Source of the DNA: Candidatus Bathyarchaeota archaeon
GTDB lineage: Archaea; Thermoproteota; Bathyarchaeia; Bathyarchaeales; SOJC01
Direction: 5' to 3'
DNA length: 64,000 nucleotides
Assembly (NCBI GenBank): GCA_029882535.1
Contig: JAOUKM010000002.1
Span: 62,001-126,000, forward strand
This document shows positions 16,153 to 25,758 of the stretch, piece by piece; positions within the stretch are counted from its first letter, which is position 1, and each line of letters begins with the position of its first letter. The notes beneath the pieces are model-generated. The model did not search any database. It was not told the origin of the DNA and saw nothing but the letters and a program-made list of their open reading frames with translations. A program made the translations under genes and the position numbers.

Positions 16153-16224
16153 TATCCCCTCTCTTTATTTTTCAAAAACGCTCAAGGACAACAAGATTTT
16201 TCCTGTTTCTTTCTCCTTCAAAAA
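16153..16224. terminator. Terminator region between converging operons
   Basis: The hdrA and rpo operons converge here. T-rich runs occur on both strands (CTTTATTTTTC on +, CTAATTTTTGAAG on -), as expected for archaeal oligo-T termination. No strong hairpin is seen. Confidence 0.35.
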
Positions 16225-16662
16225 TTAGGTTATTGACACATTTTGAATTTGAAAATATCGTTTTGCCAAGAAACGTATTCGCTCGGCGTTCCTTCCATTT
16301 TTTCCAATAGCAACACCTTTATCCCTCGGGTCAACTGCCACAACCGCGATAGATTTTCCATCAGGTTTCTCTGTTATCCTAATCTCCGTCACATGAGCCG
16401 GCCTTAACGCGTTTTTAATAAATTGAGAGGGTACATCTGAATATTCGATAATTTCGTGTTTTTTGCCTGTCATGCGTTCTAGAAGATGAATGTTTTTGCC
16501 GCCTTTACCTATGGCCATGCCTATATGTCCTTCTTTCACGATGAAGATTGCACGACTTGCATCCTCATCAATAATGCAGTCTTTAACTGCAGCACCGGTG
16601 ATGCTTTCGAAAAGAGCGATGAAACGCATTTCTTTACTGGTCAACTTTATTCCGCTGGCCAT
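16225..16662 (-). CDS. nusA: Archaeal NusA-like transcription termination/antitermination factor
   Basis: A 145-residue protein of two KH domains, the usual archaeal NusA core without the bacterial N- and C-terminal parts. RNA-binding loops are IGMAIGKGGKN near residue 50 and GVAIGKNGRN near residue 120. ATG 16662 is chosen because GAGGAG lies 7 nt upstream; it starts one base after the rpl30e stop. It is last in the rpoB-rpoA-rpl30e-nusA operon. In many archaea rps12 and rps7 follow; here the operon ends instead. Confidence 0.9.
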   Translation of the reverse strand: MASGIKLTSKEMRFIALFESITGAAVKDCIIDEDASRAIFIVKEGHIGMAIGKGGKNIHLLERMTGKKHEIIEYSDVPSQFIKNALRPAHVTEIRITEKPDGKSIAVVAVDPRDKGVAIGKNGRNAERIRFLAKRYFQIQNVSIT

Positions 16663-16663
16663 T

Positions 16664-17011
16664 CTAGGACTCCTCAACATTCTCTCCAGTAATATCTTGC
16701 TCTGTTTCAGGCTTCTCAGCCCACTTCAAGATGTCAGAATCACCAGGTTCCTTCACAGTTAGGGTTGCAACAGCAAATCGTTTCCCACAAACCATGCCTA
16801 AATCAATTCTGTTGCCCTTATAAGTTACAACTGGGATTTGAGATAGTTTTCCGTAATACTCAAGGTCTTCGTGAATCTGGGGTGGATTGTTGGAAGCCAC
16901 AACGATAATTCTAGCCTTACCAGTTTTTGCACTTCTTACGGCTTCGTTTGCTCCAAAAACTACTTTGCCCGTCCTGACAGCAGCTGCAATAGCCTTGTCC
17001 ACATCAATCAT
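16664..17011 (-). CDS. rpl30e: Ribosomal protein eL30
   Basis: A 115-residue member of the L7Ae/L30e RNA-binding family (VVFGANEAVRSAKTGKARI, then VASNNPP). It is a large ribosomal subunit protein. The C-terminus carries an acidic tail of about 20 residues beyond the family core. Its ATG overlaps the rpoA stop by one base (TAATG), a coupling arrangement. Its position between rpoA and nusA is the classic archaeal order. Confidence 0.9.
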   Translation of the reverse strand: MIDVDKAIAAAVRTGKVVFGANEAVRSAKTGKARIIVVASNNPPQIHEDLEYYGKLSQIPVVTYKGNRIDLGMVCGKRFAVATLTVKEPGDSDILKWAEKPETEQDITGENVEES

Positions 17012-20000
17012 TAACTTTTCCTCTGCTTGTCGGTCAACGTAGACATGTATAGGTTCACGAGTCCAGTGCCAATGGGTATGGATTGCCCTACTATAACGTT
17101 TTCGGTTACGCCTTTCAATGGATCAACTTTACCTTTAATTGCTGCGTCAACAATGTTAGGAACTGTGATTTCAAAGGCTGAACGAGCCAAGACGCTAGAT
17201 TTGGCTCCACTGATACCATGGCGACCAATTTGTCTCACTTCACCTGTGGCTGTCATGATGTCTGCAACCAGCATTATATGTCGGATGTCTACATCTAAGC
17301 CTTGCTCTTCCAATACGCCGAGTGCTTCTTTAACAAGTGAGTTGCGGGCTGCTTCGATACCTAAGGTTTTCGCAATTTCGTGGACGTGGTTTGTTGTAGT
17401 TCTAGTTGGGTCGATGTTAATAGTTTCAAGAACCGTTGGCAAGTTCGACCCATCAGTTCTAATAACCCATTCTCCCTTCTCTTCAGTAACTAAAACACGT
17501 TTAACGCCTGAAGCCCCTTTGACACGCTGAGAGATAACTTTGTTCAACAATTTCTTACGATCCTCGGGCTTCTTTGGCTTTACATAAATCTTGTTGCCTC
17601 GTGCTTTTATAGCCCATCTTGGAAGTTGCAATGCATCCGTCAATCCCTTCACCGATACGTCTCTATTCTTCATCAAAGTGCTGTCGAAGTCAATAACGAT
17701 CTCTTCATGTTTAGGATTGTCATAAACCGACTTTGCAATGTCTTCGACAGTTGTGTAAATGATGTTGCGGGCGACTTCGGTGGCTTTTTCCTTTTTCTTT
17801 TGATTCTTTCTATTAAGATAAATGGACATAATCGGCGTAGACGGGATTCGTCTAGCATCTACAATTTCAATGAGACGTGGCAAACCCAGAGTAACGTTCT
17901 GCTCTCTTACACCTGCATAGTGAAAAGTACGCAAAGTCATCTGTGTGCCTGGTTCGCCAATTGATTGTGCTGCCACGATCCCCACAGCTTCTCCTGGCTC
18001 GACTAGAGCGTTTTTGTAATGTTTTAGTGTCAATTCAATAGTTTGATCAACACCTTTCTTGTTCAGTTTTGCCTTCTTCAATTCTAGCTTCAATTTGTCT
18101 ATCAATATTGGTGTAAGCTCATATTCCACATCTTTTATTTCCTTTTCAATGTATTCTGCAGATGCAGGTTTGCCACCCCCCTTCACAATACTAATCTGAT
18201 TAACAAGTCTGCTGACGTTCACTGCTTTTCCATGATCGCTTTTTGCAGGGTCCACTCCATCCTCTCCATAGCGAAACTGTACGATATCACCTACAGAATT
18301 ACGAACTGTTCCGTCATATTCCACACGTAAATGTTCAAGTGCATTGACCAACCTCCTTTGCATATAACCGCTTTGTTGCGTTCGCACTGCTGTATCCACC
18401 AAGCCTTCGCGGCCTCCCATGGCATGGAAAAAGTATTCTACGGGGTCAAGACCTGATTGATAGGAGGATTGAACGAAGCCTCTTGCTTTTGGGGAGGGAT
18501 CACCTGGTTCAAAGTGGGGCAGCGCTCGTTGTACATAACCTCGCATGATGCGTTTTCCTCGGACAGCTTGCTGGCCGACGCTGGCTGTCATTTGACCTAT
18601 GTTTAGGTTAGAGCCTCGTGCTCCAGTTCTTGTCATAATTATGCCTGCGTTTTCAAGAGTGAAATCCTTATCAGCGATTTTTCCAGCGTCGTCCCTTGCG
18701 TTCGCAAGCTCATTCATGACGTAGATTTCGAATGAATCTTGAAGGGACTGCCCTGGGAGTCTTTGAAGCGTTCCTTCCCTGTAAGCTGCAATTAGCTTTT
18801 GAACGTTTTTCTCATATTTTCCCAAAGCCTTGGCAATCTTGTTTTGTGCTTTTGGGGATAGTTCTAGTTCATCAAAAGAGTATGTAAAACCACGAATAGA
18901 CATGAAGAGCTTTAGCAATTGACAGATTTTGTTCAAAAATTCTCGGCCTCTTTTACTGCCGTAGTCTTTGATTATGCGGTGAAGGATACTTTCTGACTGT
19001 TCTGCACCTATGGAGCGTCTGTCGATGACGCCTGATTTCAAGACACCGTTCTTAATGACAACAAAAGCGTCGTAGGGACAATTCTCTTTGAGGCATTTCG
19101 TGCAACTTTGACAGATGGTAGCTTTCAACGAGTAGTTAAAATCTTTTGGTAAGAAGAGGCTGAATATTTGTTTTCCTGTCCACATGGGTTTTGGTCTTTT
19201 CACCTCAGGTTTTGGTAAGGAGTCTTCATAGCCAGCTTCAGACAGTAATCTACAAACTTCTTCTTTGGTAAGGAAAGTGGATTTTTTGGTGAGAAGGTAG
19301 GCGGAGGTTATGAAGTCTCGAATCGCACCTATTATGGGTCCTCCGAATCTAGGGGAAAGTATTTGATCTTGGACTTGCATCAGCAGTAATGCTTCTGTTT
19401 GTGCTTCTTCGCTTTGGGGCACGTGGAGGTTCATTTCATCTCCGTCAAAGTCAGCGTTGTAAGGTGGGCAAACACAGAGATGCAAACGGAATGTTTTGTA
19501 TGGCAGGACCTTAACGTAATGTGCCATAATTGACATGCGGTGGAGAGATGGTTGACGGTTGAAAATCGCAATGTCACCGTCTTTAAGATGACGCTCCACG
19601 ATGATACCAGGTTCTATCGCCTCAGCAACCTTTTCTCGGTCAACCACGAATTCTAAACGAATTCGTTTACCATCAGGTCTAACCACGTACAAGGCGCCTG
19701 GATAATTGCTCGGGCCATTCTTAACAAAGGCTTGTGTTTCTGCAAGATTCCACTCGGTGACTCTTTCAGGAACAGAAAGCTTCATAGCAATACTTAGAGG
19801 GACTCCTACTTCGCTAATATCTATGTTAGGATCGGGAGAAATGACGGATCTAGCAGAAAAGTCTACTCGTTTCCCAGAAAGATTGCTTCTAAAGCGTCCT
19901 TCTTTTCCTTTAAGACGCTGAGACAACGTTTTCAATGCCCTTCCAGAACGATGCCTAGCCGGGGGAATCCCCGAGGCTTCATTGTTAAAGTATGTTGTTA

Positions 20001-20832
20001 CGTGATATTGCAGCAGTTCTGATAAGTCTTGGATAATAAGTGTCGGTGCTCCTGCTTCCATGTTTTCCTTTAGACGCTGGTTAATCCGTATAATGTCTAC
20101 AAGCTTGTGGGTCAGATCGTCTTCGGAGCGGATTCCAGACTCCAAGGTAATTGATGGTCTAACGTAAACTGGTGGAACTGGAAGACCCTGCAGAACCATC
20201 CACTCGGGTCTTGCGGTTTTAGGATTGAAACCAAAAAGTTCCAAATCTTCGTCAGGGATTCGTTCAAGTCTCTCGCGAATCATACTTGCAGTTAGTTGAT
20301 ACGAACCTTCACCAGACACCTCTTCGCGGAAGCGAGTTGGTTTCTCAAAAACTATCTTATATTGGGGTGTACCACAGTGCTGGCATTCCTTTGATTTTGC
20401 ATCCTTTAAGATTTTTTTATAGATATTATCTGGCACTTCTCCAAGAAGCTCAAAGGTATGTTGAATTCGCTTTTTGGTTTTGTCGACTTGTTCATCTGAT
20501 AATGTTACGCGTCCACATTTTCTGCATGTAGCGCTTAAGAGGTTATGGATGATTTTTGAGAATATAATATGGACTATGGGAACTGCCAGTTCAATATGAC
20601 CAAAATGACCAGGACAACGGATGGCTGTGTTACCACATGTTTTACATCTTTGCCTAGGCTCAAGTGTGCCTAATCTGCCATCCATCAAACCTGAAGTTAT
20701 TGGAGCACCGTCTTCGTCGTAGGTGTCTGCTGTTTGTATCTCGGCGACAGAAAGTCTTCTCAACTCCTGAGGCGAGAATAATCCAAATTGAAGCTTATCA
20801 ATTACTTTGTGAGAAATTTCTTCAAGTGCCAT
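17011..20832 (-). CDS. rpoA: DNA-directed RNA polymerase subunit A, fused A' and A''
   Basis: A 1273-residue largest subunit. The catalytic magnesium motif NADFDGD is near residue 460, zinc-binding cysteines (CKTCGN, CPGH) are near the N-terminus, and a second cysteine set (CQSCTKCLKENCP) lies near residue 570. The region that many archaea encode separately as A'' continues without a break from about residue 890, including EPGEAVGIVAAQSIGEPGTQ and the C-terminal cleft. Undivided RpoA is known in Thaumarchaeota, Korarchaeota and relatives. The gene starts one base after the rpoB stop. Confidence 0.97.
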   Translation of the reverse strand: MALEEISHKVIDKLQFGLFSPQELRRLSVAEIQTADTYDEDGAPITSGLMDGRLGTLEPRQRCKTCGNTAIRCPGHFGHIELAVPIVHIIFSKIIHNLLSATCRKCGRVTLSDEQVDKTKKRIQHTFELLGEVPDNIYKKILKDAKSKECQHCGTPQYKIVFEKPTRFREEVSGEGSYQLTASMIRERLERIPDEDLELFGFNPKTARPEWMVLQGLPVPPVYVRPSITLESGIRSEDDLTHKLVDIIRINQRLKENMEAGAPTLIIQDLSELLQYHVTTYFNNEASGIPPARHRSGRALKTLSQRLKGKEGRFRSNLSGKRVDFSARSVISPDPNIDISEVGVPLSIAMKLSVPERVTEWNLAETQAFVKNGPSNYPGALYVVRPDGKRIRLEFVVDREKVAEAIEPGIIVERHLKDGDIAIFNRQPSLHRMSIMAHYVKVLPYKTFRLHLCVCPPYNADFDGDEMNLHVPQSEEAQTEALLLMQVQDQILSPRFGGPIIGAIRDFITSAYLLTKKSTFLTKEEVCRLLSEAGYEDSLPKPEVKRPKPMWTGKQIFSLFLPKDFNYSLKATICQSCTKCLKENCPYDAFVVIKNGVLKSGVIDRRSIGAEQSESILHRIIKDYGSKRGREFLNKICQLLKLFMSIRGFTYSFDELELSPKAQNKIAKALGKYEKNVQKLIAAYREGTLQRLPGQSLQDSFEIYVMNELANARDDAGKIADKDFTLENAGIIMTRTGARGSNLNIGQMTASVGQQAVRGKRIMRGYVQRALPHFEPGDPSPKARGFVQSSYQSGLDPVEYFFHAMGGREGLVDTAVRTQQSGYMQRRLVNALEHLRVEYDGTVRNSVGDIVQFRYGEDGVDPAKSDHGKAVNVSRLVNQISIVKGGGKPASAEYIEKEIKDVEYELTPILIDKLKLELKKAKLNKKGVDQTIELTLKHYKNALVEPGEAVGIVAAQSIGEPGTQMTLRTFHYAGVREQNVTLGLPRLIEIVDARRIPSTPIMSIYLNRKNQKKKEKATEVARNIIYTTVEDIAKSVYDNPKHEEIVIDFDSTLMKNRDVSVKGLTDALQLPRWAIKARGNKIYVKPKKPEDRKKLLNKVISQRVKGASGVKRVLVTEEKGEWVIRTDGSNLPTVLETINIDPTRTTTNHVHEIAKTLGIEAARNSLVKEALGVLEEQGLDVDIRHIMLVADIMTATGEVRQIGRHGISGAKSSVLARSAFEITVPNIVDAAIKGKVDPLKGVTENVIVGQSIPIGTGLVNLYMSTLTDKQRKS

Positions 20833-20833
20833 T

Positions 20834-23800
20834 CTAAGCCCGCTCCTTCAGTTTTAGAGGAGGCGCAACACAAAGGCTCATCAGTTCCTGCAACAAAAGC
20901 TTGAAAGCGTAAGAGATAACTACTGGAGAAATCTGTGCGTTTTCTTCGCATATGCGGCAAACATATGAGCGTTGTTTTATGTCATAATAAGCTATGTAGC
21001 CACAGTTTTCGCAAACATATAGAAGGTATTTGTCTGATTCTTCGAGAAGTCGGTCTTGCAAAAGCATCGCCGCACCATGACCGATCAAACAGTCTCGCTC
21101 CATCTCGCCAAACCTTAATCCGCCGCCTCTTGCCCTACCTTCAGTAGGCTGCCGCGTTAACATCTGCACTTGTCCACGTGCTCTAGCATGAATCTTGTCA
21201 GAGACCATGTGGTGAAGTTTCTGATAGTAAACTACCCCTACGAAAATATCTGCGACAAATTTTTCACCCGTTACACCGCTATAGAGAACCTCTCTTCCAG
21301 TGTGGCTGAAGCCGCATTTGATTAATGTCTGTTTTATGTCACTGGATTTTTCGTTAATGAATGGTGTTCCATCAGCAAGTTTTCCACGGGCTGCAGCCAT
21401 TTTTCCAGCCATAGATTCCAGAAATTGGCCGATGGTCATTCGCGAAGGAATAGCATGGGGGTTTATGACTATGTCGGGAACGATGCCCGATTCGGTGAAG
21501 GGAAGGTCTTCTTGAGGTATGATCATTCCGACGACGCCTTTTTGTCCATGGCGTGAGGCAAATTTGTCGCCTAACTCTGGAATACGTTGGTCACGTACTT
21601 TGACTTTGACGAGTTTACTTCCTTCCTTAGATTCTGTGATAAAAACGGCGTCAACGGCGCCGGTTTCTGATTGTCTTACGTCCACAGAGGTGTCGCGCAT
21701 TGAGGGGCCTTTCACTTCAAATTCCTTGTATTCCTCGAGGAATCTAGGTGGGCTTGTTCTTCCTATGAGGACATCGCCGCCAACCGCGTCTGCTTCAAGG
21801 CTTACAATGCCGTCAGGCTCAAGTAAGCGATAGTATTGTTCGCCTCTGAAGCCTCTTATACCTGCTTCAGGAGTAATAAATCGGTCTTTTAATCCTCCTA
21901 AGTATTGGCGGCATTCAGCTTCGTAAATTCGATAAAAGGTAGAACGGCACAAGCCGCGTTCTATTGACGCTTTGTTGAAGATGAGGGCGTCTTCCATGTT
22001 GTATCCTTCATAAGATATTACTGCAACTAAGCAGTTTTGTCCTGAAGGTCTTTGGTTGTAGCCTAAAATTTCCATAGGTTTCGTCTTGACGAGGGGAACT
22101 TGAGGGTAATGCAAGATGTGGGAGCGAGAGTCTGCACGATGACCAAAGTTAGTTGCGTAGACGCCAAGGGCTTGTTTTGCCATGGCTGCTTCGTACGAGT
22201 TTCGAGGTGACTGATTGTGTTCCGGATAAGGTATTAGGGAGGCGCATATGCCGAGGATCGTATAGGATGACAGCTCTACGTGGGTGTGTTTAGGCGATAT
22301 TTCGTCGAAGCTTAGAGCTACATAGATGTTTTCTTCTTCTTCTGCGTCGATATACTCTATGATTGCGTTTTTGACAAGGTCTTCCCATGACCATTCGCCG
22401 GAGCGGATTTTATCAATTTGTTCTGGCTGAAGTTTGGAGACGCCGTTTTCGACTATTATAAGTGGTCGTCGAACTCGGCCTTCGCCACAATTAATGTAAA
22501 CTTCTTCTCTTCTGTCTACAGTTTTGAAGTGGGCGACGTTTATTTCCGAAGGAGTTTCTCCTCTTCTGCGTTTGTTTCTTAACTCGTAGACGAGTTCTGC
22601 GGGGTAGGGGTGGTATCCTATTATAGATCCGTTTATGAAGATTTTCGCGCCTGAAAGGCGGAGTTCTCTGTTTGCGTCTTGGGCTGGAATGACGCCCATA
22701 TTGTAAATAACGCGCCTTACTTTTTCAGGGCTTACAGCTACGGATATGCATCCGGAAAGGGCGAGGTTTTTCACTAGGCCGCAATTTGAGCCCTCGGGTG
22801 TTTCGTTTGGGCATAGGCGTCCCCAGTGTGTTGGGTGCAAGTCGCGGGCTTCAAAGTTTGGTTGGCTACGGCTCAGGGGTGACTGTAGTCTACGTAGATG
22901 GCTAAGAGTTGAAATGACATTTGTTCTGTCGAGGAGTTGTGTTATGCCTACTCTTCCTCTACCCCAATTGCCCGTTGCCAATGCATGCCGAAGCCTGTCT
23001 GAAACTATGCCAGGGCGTACAGCAGCGGAAACGGTAATCATTTGTCGTTTGAATCCCATTCTTTCCAGTTGGTATTTTATGTCTCTACATAAGTTTCTGA
23101 AGGCGATGCGGAAAAGATCTGCAAGGAGTGGCCCGGCGAGTTTTAGTCTTTTGTTTTTAAAGTGGTCTTTGTCGTCGGTTGTGCGTTTTCGAAGTTTTAG
23201 TTCTATTACGCGGCAAGCCATTTCGCCGAGAAAGATGGCTTTGTCTTTGCGTTTTTCGGGGGTGCGTTCTAGATGGGGGAGAAAGTTTCTGTCTAAAATG
23301 TTCTGGGCTCTTTGAATGCGGTATTCCAATACTTGTCCGTATGCTACGCGGTTGCCTATGTATTCAAGGGCTTCTTTAATGGTTTCTATTCCTATGGCTT
23401 TTTCGAAGGAAAGTTCAAGCATGTTTTGCATGGAATGCTCGGGTGAGACTGCTTCAGCTATTTCTTTGTCGGATTCTAATCCGAGGGCTCTCATCACTAC
23501 TATGAAGGGAATTTCTGATGGGACGCCGGGGATCGTGACATAAATAGCGCCATCTGATTTTAGGCGTAATTCTATTCTTGCTCTGAAGCCTACGGTTGTG
23601 GAAAAGATTTTCGCTTGGTAAACTGGGTGTGCGCCTCTAGTGTCGATGTCTACGAGTATTCGATTTGGCGCCAAGTCTTCAAGGGCAACGGTTACACGTT
23701 CTGAACCGTTTATAAGGAAGTATCCACCTGGGTCGTTTGGGTCTTCGCCGTAAAGTATTAGTTCATCTGGCTGTAGTTGTGAGAGGACGCATAGTTTTGA

Positions 23801-24196
23801 TTTGAGCATTACGGGGATGTTGCCTATTAAGACGAGTTCTGTGTCCTGTTCTCTTCCGTCAATTATTGGGGTCATTTCGATAGCTATAGGCGCAACGTAG
23901 GAGAGGTTGCGGAATCTTGCCTCCATGGGGAAGATTTCGTGTTTTGTGCCGTCAACTTCGGTTACGTAGGGGCCGCTTATGCGGGTTTGTGGGTCAATTA
24001 TCCATGCTTGGCCCAGTTTTATTTTGTAGGGAGTTTCTGGGAGTTCAATTTTTATTTCGCCGGCTTCGTCTATCATTTGTTGTAGTCCATGGTCGATGAA
24101 TTCGTTGTAGGAGTCTAAGTGCTGTCTGACTAGTCCTTTTTCTTTGAAGAAGGATTTTTGGAGAAGTAAGAATTCGTCTTGGGTGATTTCTGACAT
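20834..24196 (-). CDS. rpoB: DNA-directed RNA polymerase subunit B, undivided
   Basis: A 1120-residue second-largest subunit, not split into B' and B''. Typical motifs are GSERVTVALEDLAPNRI, NETPEGSNCGLVKNL, the hybrid-binding KFASRHGQKGVVG, and the C-terminal clamp zinc site CENCGYIAYYDIK with CRICEEN. It is first in the rpoB-rpoA-rpl30e-nusA operon. rpoH, which precedes rpoB in most archaea, is not found upstream. Confidence 0.97.
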   Translation of the reverse strand: MSEITQDEFLLLQKSFFKEKGLVRQHLDSYNEFIDHGLQQMIDEAGEIKIELPETPYKIKLGQAWIIDPQTRISGPYVTEVDGTKHEIFPMEARFRNLSYVAPIAIEMTPIIDGREQDTELVLIGNIPVMLKSKLCVLSQLQPDELILYGEDPNDPGGYFLINGSERVTVALEDLAPNRILVDIDTRGAHPVYQAKIFSTTVGFRARIELRLKSDGAIYVTIPGVPSEIPFIVVMRALGLESDKEIAEAVSPEHSMQNMLELSFEKAIGIETIKEALEYIGNRVAYGQVLEYRIQRAQNILDRNFLPHLERTPEKRKDKAIFLGEMACRVIELKLRKRTTDDKDHFKNKRLKLAGPLLADLFRIAFRNLCRDIKYQLERMGFKRQMITVSAAVRPGIVSDRLRHALATGNWGRGRVGITQLLDRTNVISTLSHLRRLQSPLSRSQPNFEARDLHPTHWGRLCPNETPEGSNCGLVKNLALSGCISVAVSPEKVRRVIYNMGVIPAQDANRELRLSGAKIFINGSIIGYHPYPAELVYELRNKRRRGETPSEINVAHFKTVDRREEVYINCGEGRVRRPLIIVENGVSKLQPEQIDKIRSGEWSWEDLVKNAIIEYIDAEEEENIYVALSFDEISPKHTHVELSSYTILGICASLIPYPEHNQSPRNSYEAAMAKQALGVYATNFGHRADSRSHILHYPQVPLVKTKPMEILGYNQRPSGQNCLVAVISYEGYNMEDALIFNKASIERGLCRSTFYRIYEAECRQYLGGLKDRFITPEAGIRGFRGEQYYRLLEPDGIVSLEADAVGGDVLIGRTSPPRFLEEYKEFEVKGPSMRDTSVDVRQSETGAVDAVFITESKEGSKLVKVKVRDQRIPELGDKFASRHGQKGVVGMIIPQEDLPFTESGIVPDIVINPHAIPSRMTIGQFLESMAGKMAAARGKLADGTPFINEKSSDIKQTLIKCGFSHTGREVLYSGVTGEKFVADIFVGVVYYQKLHHMVSDKIHARARGQVQMLTRQPTEGRARGGGLRFGEMERDCLIGHGAAMLLQDRLLEESDKYLLYVCENCGYIAYYDIKQRSYVCRICEENAQISPVVISYAFKLLLQELMSLCVAPPLKLKERA

Positions 24197-24633
24197 TTTT
24201 AGTTTGCCTCCAAAAAACTGTCGTTTAACTTAGATTGAAGGGGAGGTCTTTTAGGGAGCTTTTTTTCCAAACTGGGAATTTCCTCCAACGGGGCTGGGTA
24301 TCATCCAACCCGAAAAGGCGGGTCTCCTTATATTTTTTGTGGTGGTTTTTGGAGCTAAAGCCATAAAGTCATAGTTGTCGCTAATAAACCTTACCACGAA
24401 GGGATACTGTAAACTTATTTGCCCCAAGCTTTACGTCCATACTCGCCATTTCCGCTCGTATTTTCCATTTAATGCCTCACAGGCCTCATGAACTTGTAGT
24501 TCAGTCAACCAAAAATTGTTCGCAAAAAATAACTTCCCCTTCCCACCTACCCCACTTCTCTCACATTCAGAATTCTAACAGCCACCTATTAGAAATATAT
24601 AATACAGAGCCTAGTCTAGAGAGCAATACACAC
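24197..24633. promoter_or_regulatory. rpoB promoter and leader region
   Basis: This 437-nt gap holds no convincing gene. On the minus strand a TATA element (AAAAAATATAAGG) lies at about 24326-24338, predicting transcription start near 24310 and an untranslated leader of about 115 nt. The leader is GC-rich at its start (CCCGCCTTTTCGGGTTGG) and could fold. No rpoH frame was found. At 24606-24619 AGAGCCTAGTCTAG matches a site at 59367-59380. The rest shows nothing I can name. Confidence 0.5.
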
Positions 24634-25314
24634 TCACCCCAAAAGCGAAACATCAAAACCCTTCTGCAAAAACGGGTTACTCCTCTTTTCCTCACCAATC
24701 GTAGACTCAAAACCATGACCTGGATAAACAACAAGCCTATCTGGCAAAACAGCCAACTTCTCCCGCAAAGACCGCATAATCTCCTTACCAGAACCGCCAG
24801 GCAAATCCACACGGCCAATCGAACCCGCAAACAATGTATCACCAGTAAAAACACAATCCTCACCAACAAGCGAAATGCTTCCGAAACTATGCCCCGGCGT
24901 ATGCAAAACCCGCAAAACAACCTCCCCAAACCTAACCACATCACCATCATCTAAAAAGCCATCAGCAGCAGGCGACGAAACGTGAAATCCAAATAATGCA
25001 GTTAATTCTTTTCCCCCCTTACCCAACATATCCGCATCCAGTTTATGAATCAAAATAGGCGCACCAGTCACACTCTTGACAATACCATTACCACAGGTAT
25101 GATCAGGATGCCCATGTGTATCAACAATGAACTTAACCTCCAATACATTTTCTTTTAAAACATCTAAAACCTTTCCAGCTTCGCTTTGACGATTAAAACC
25201 CGGATCAATCACTATCGCCTCTCTAGTCTTGCTGCACCAAGCCACATAGCAATTCGTAAACAACGAACCCACAGTCAACATCTTCAAATTCATCTGAAAC
25301 CTTCCAACAACCAA
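24634..25314 (-). CDS. Metallo-beta-lactamase-fold hydrolase, glyoxalase II-like
   Basis: A 226-residue MBL-fold enzyme. Metal ligands are visible in THGHPDHTCGNG (HxHxDH near residue 85), HTPGHSFGS, the bridging aspartate in FTGDTLF, and the final histidine in YPGHG. This arrangement is typical of the hydroxyacylglutathione hydrolase/glyoxalase II subfamily. Archaea usually lack glutathione, so the substrate is unknown. ATG 25293 (residue 8, MNLKMLTVG) is a plausible shorter start that begins at the fold. Confidence 0.85.
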   Translation of the reverse strand: MVVGRFQMNLKMLTVGSLFTNCYVAWCSKTREAIVIDPGFNRQSEAGKVLDVLKENVLEVKFIVDTHGHPDHTCGNGIVKSVTGAPILIHKLDADMLGKGGKELTALFGFHVSSPAADGFLDDGDVVRFGEVVLRVLHTPGHSFGSISLVGEDCVFTGDTLFAGSIGRVDLPGGSGKEIMRSLREKLAVLPDRLVVYPGHGFESTIGEEKRSNPFLQKGFDVSLLG

Positions 25315-25439
25315 AACGTAGTTTAGCTTTTAAGAATTTACCTCTGTGAAAAAGGGAGAAGGTAACCAGATTCGGATTCCGAGTCATCGATAAATGATTA
25401 ATATGAAAAACTCAGTCTTTACAAGTGAGGTAAGATAGA

Positions 25440-25598
25440 ATGGCTAAAAAGATAGTTATTAAAGCTTTGCTTGTTCATGAATCTATTAGTGAAAAACCAG
25501 AGAAAATCAAGAGAGACATCTTGGAAGAGTTATCTGAAGAATGCCAAACAATTCCATGATGCAAAAGGATCGAGAAAGTTGAAGTCACTGACCTCTAG
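25440..25598 (+). pseudogene. Small conserved-looking frame interrupted by an in-frame TGA
   Basis: ATG 25440 has GAGGT upstream. It encodes 39 residues (MAKKIVIKALLVHESISEKP and on, to SEECQTIP), then TGA at 25557-25559. The frame continues with 12 more protein-like residues (CKRIEKVEVTDL) to TAG at 25596-25598. A single change from TGG would restore a 52-residue protein. It may be a nonsense mutation, a real 39-residue product, a sequencing error or stop readthrough. Other genes in the window use TGA as stop, so a general reassignment is excluded. I recognise no family. Confidence 0.4.
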
Positions 25599-25758
25599 AG
25601 AAAGGCCTCGAAGACACAGAATAAGAAGTTATATTGAGAGAGCGTTGTTAGACATTTTTTAGTAGTTCCAATTCTGAACATGAATACCGCCAAAGGAAAA
25701 CCAATGCTTAAATTCCGTAATCGTCTAATACTCTAAAACAACAGAGTGGTCGACATCC

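Noticed and set aside
17027-17530. 167-codon + strand frame inside rpoA
   Set aside because: Antisense shadow of a universally conserved gene.
22746-23315. 189-codon + strand frame inside rpoB
   Set aside because: Antisense shadow; the minus-strand protein is clearly RpoB.
24197-24340. SRP RNA or RNase P RNA in the rpoB leader
   Set aside because: The GC-rich part lacks the conserved cores of either RNA.
24472-24954. 160-codon + strand frame opposite the MBL gene
   Set aside because: Low-complexity N/T/H/Q composition is that of an antisense reading; the minus strand has all MBL metal motifs.
25557-25559. Genome-wide TGA reassignment
   Set aside because: Several well-defined genes, including hdrA and the polyferredoxin gene, end with TGA.
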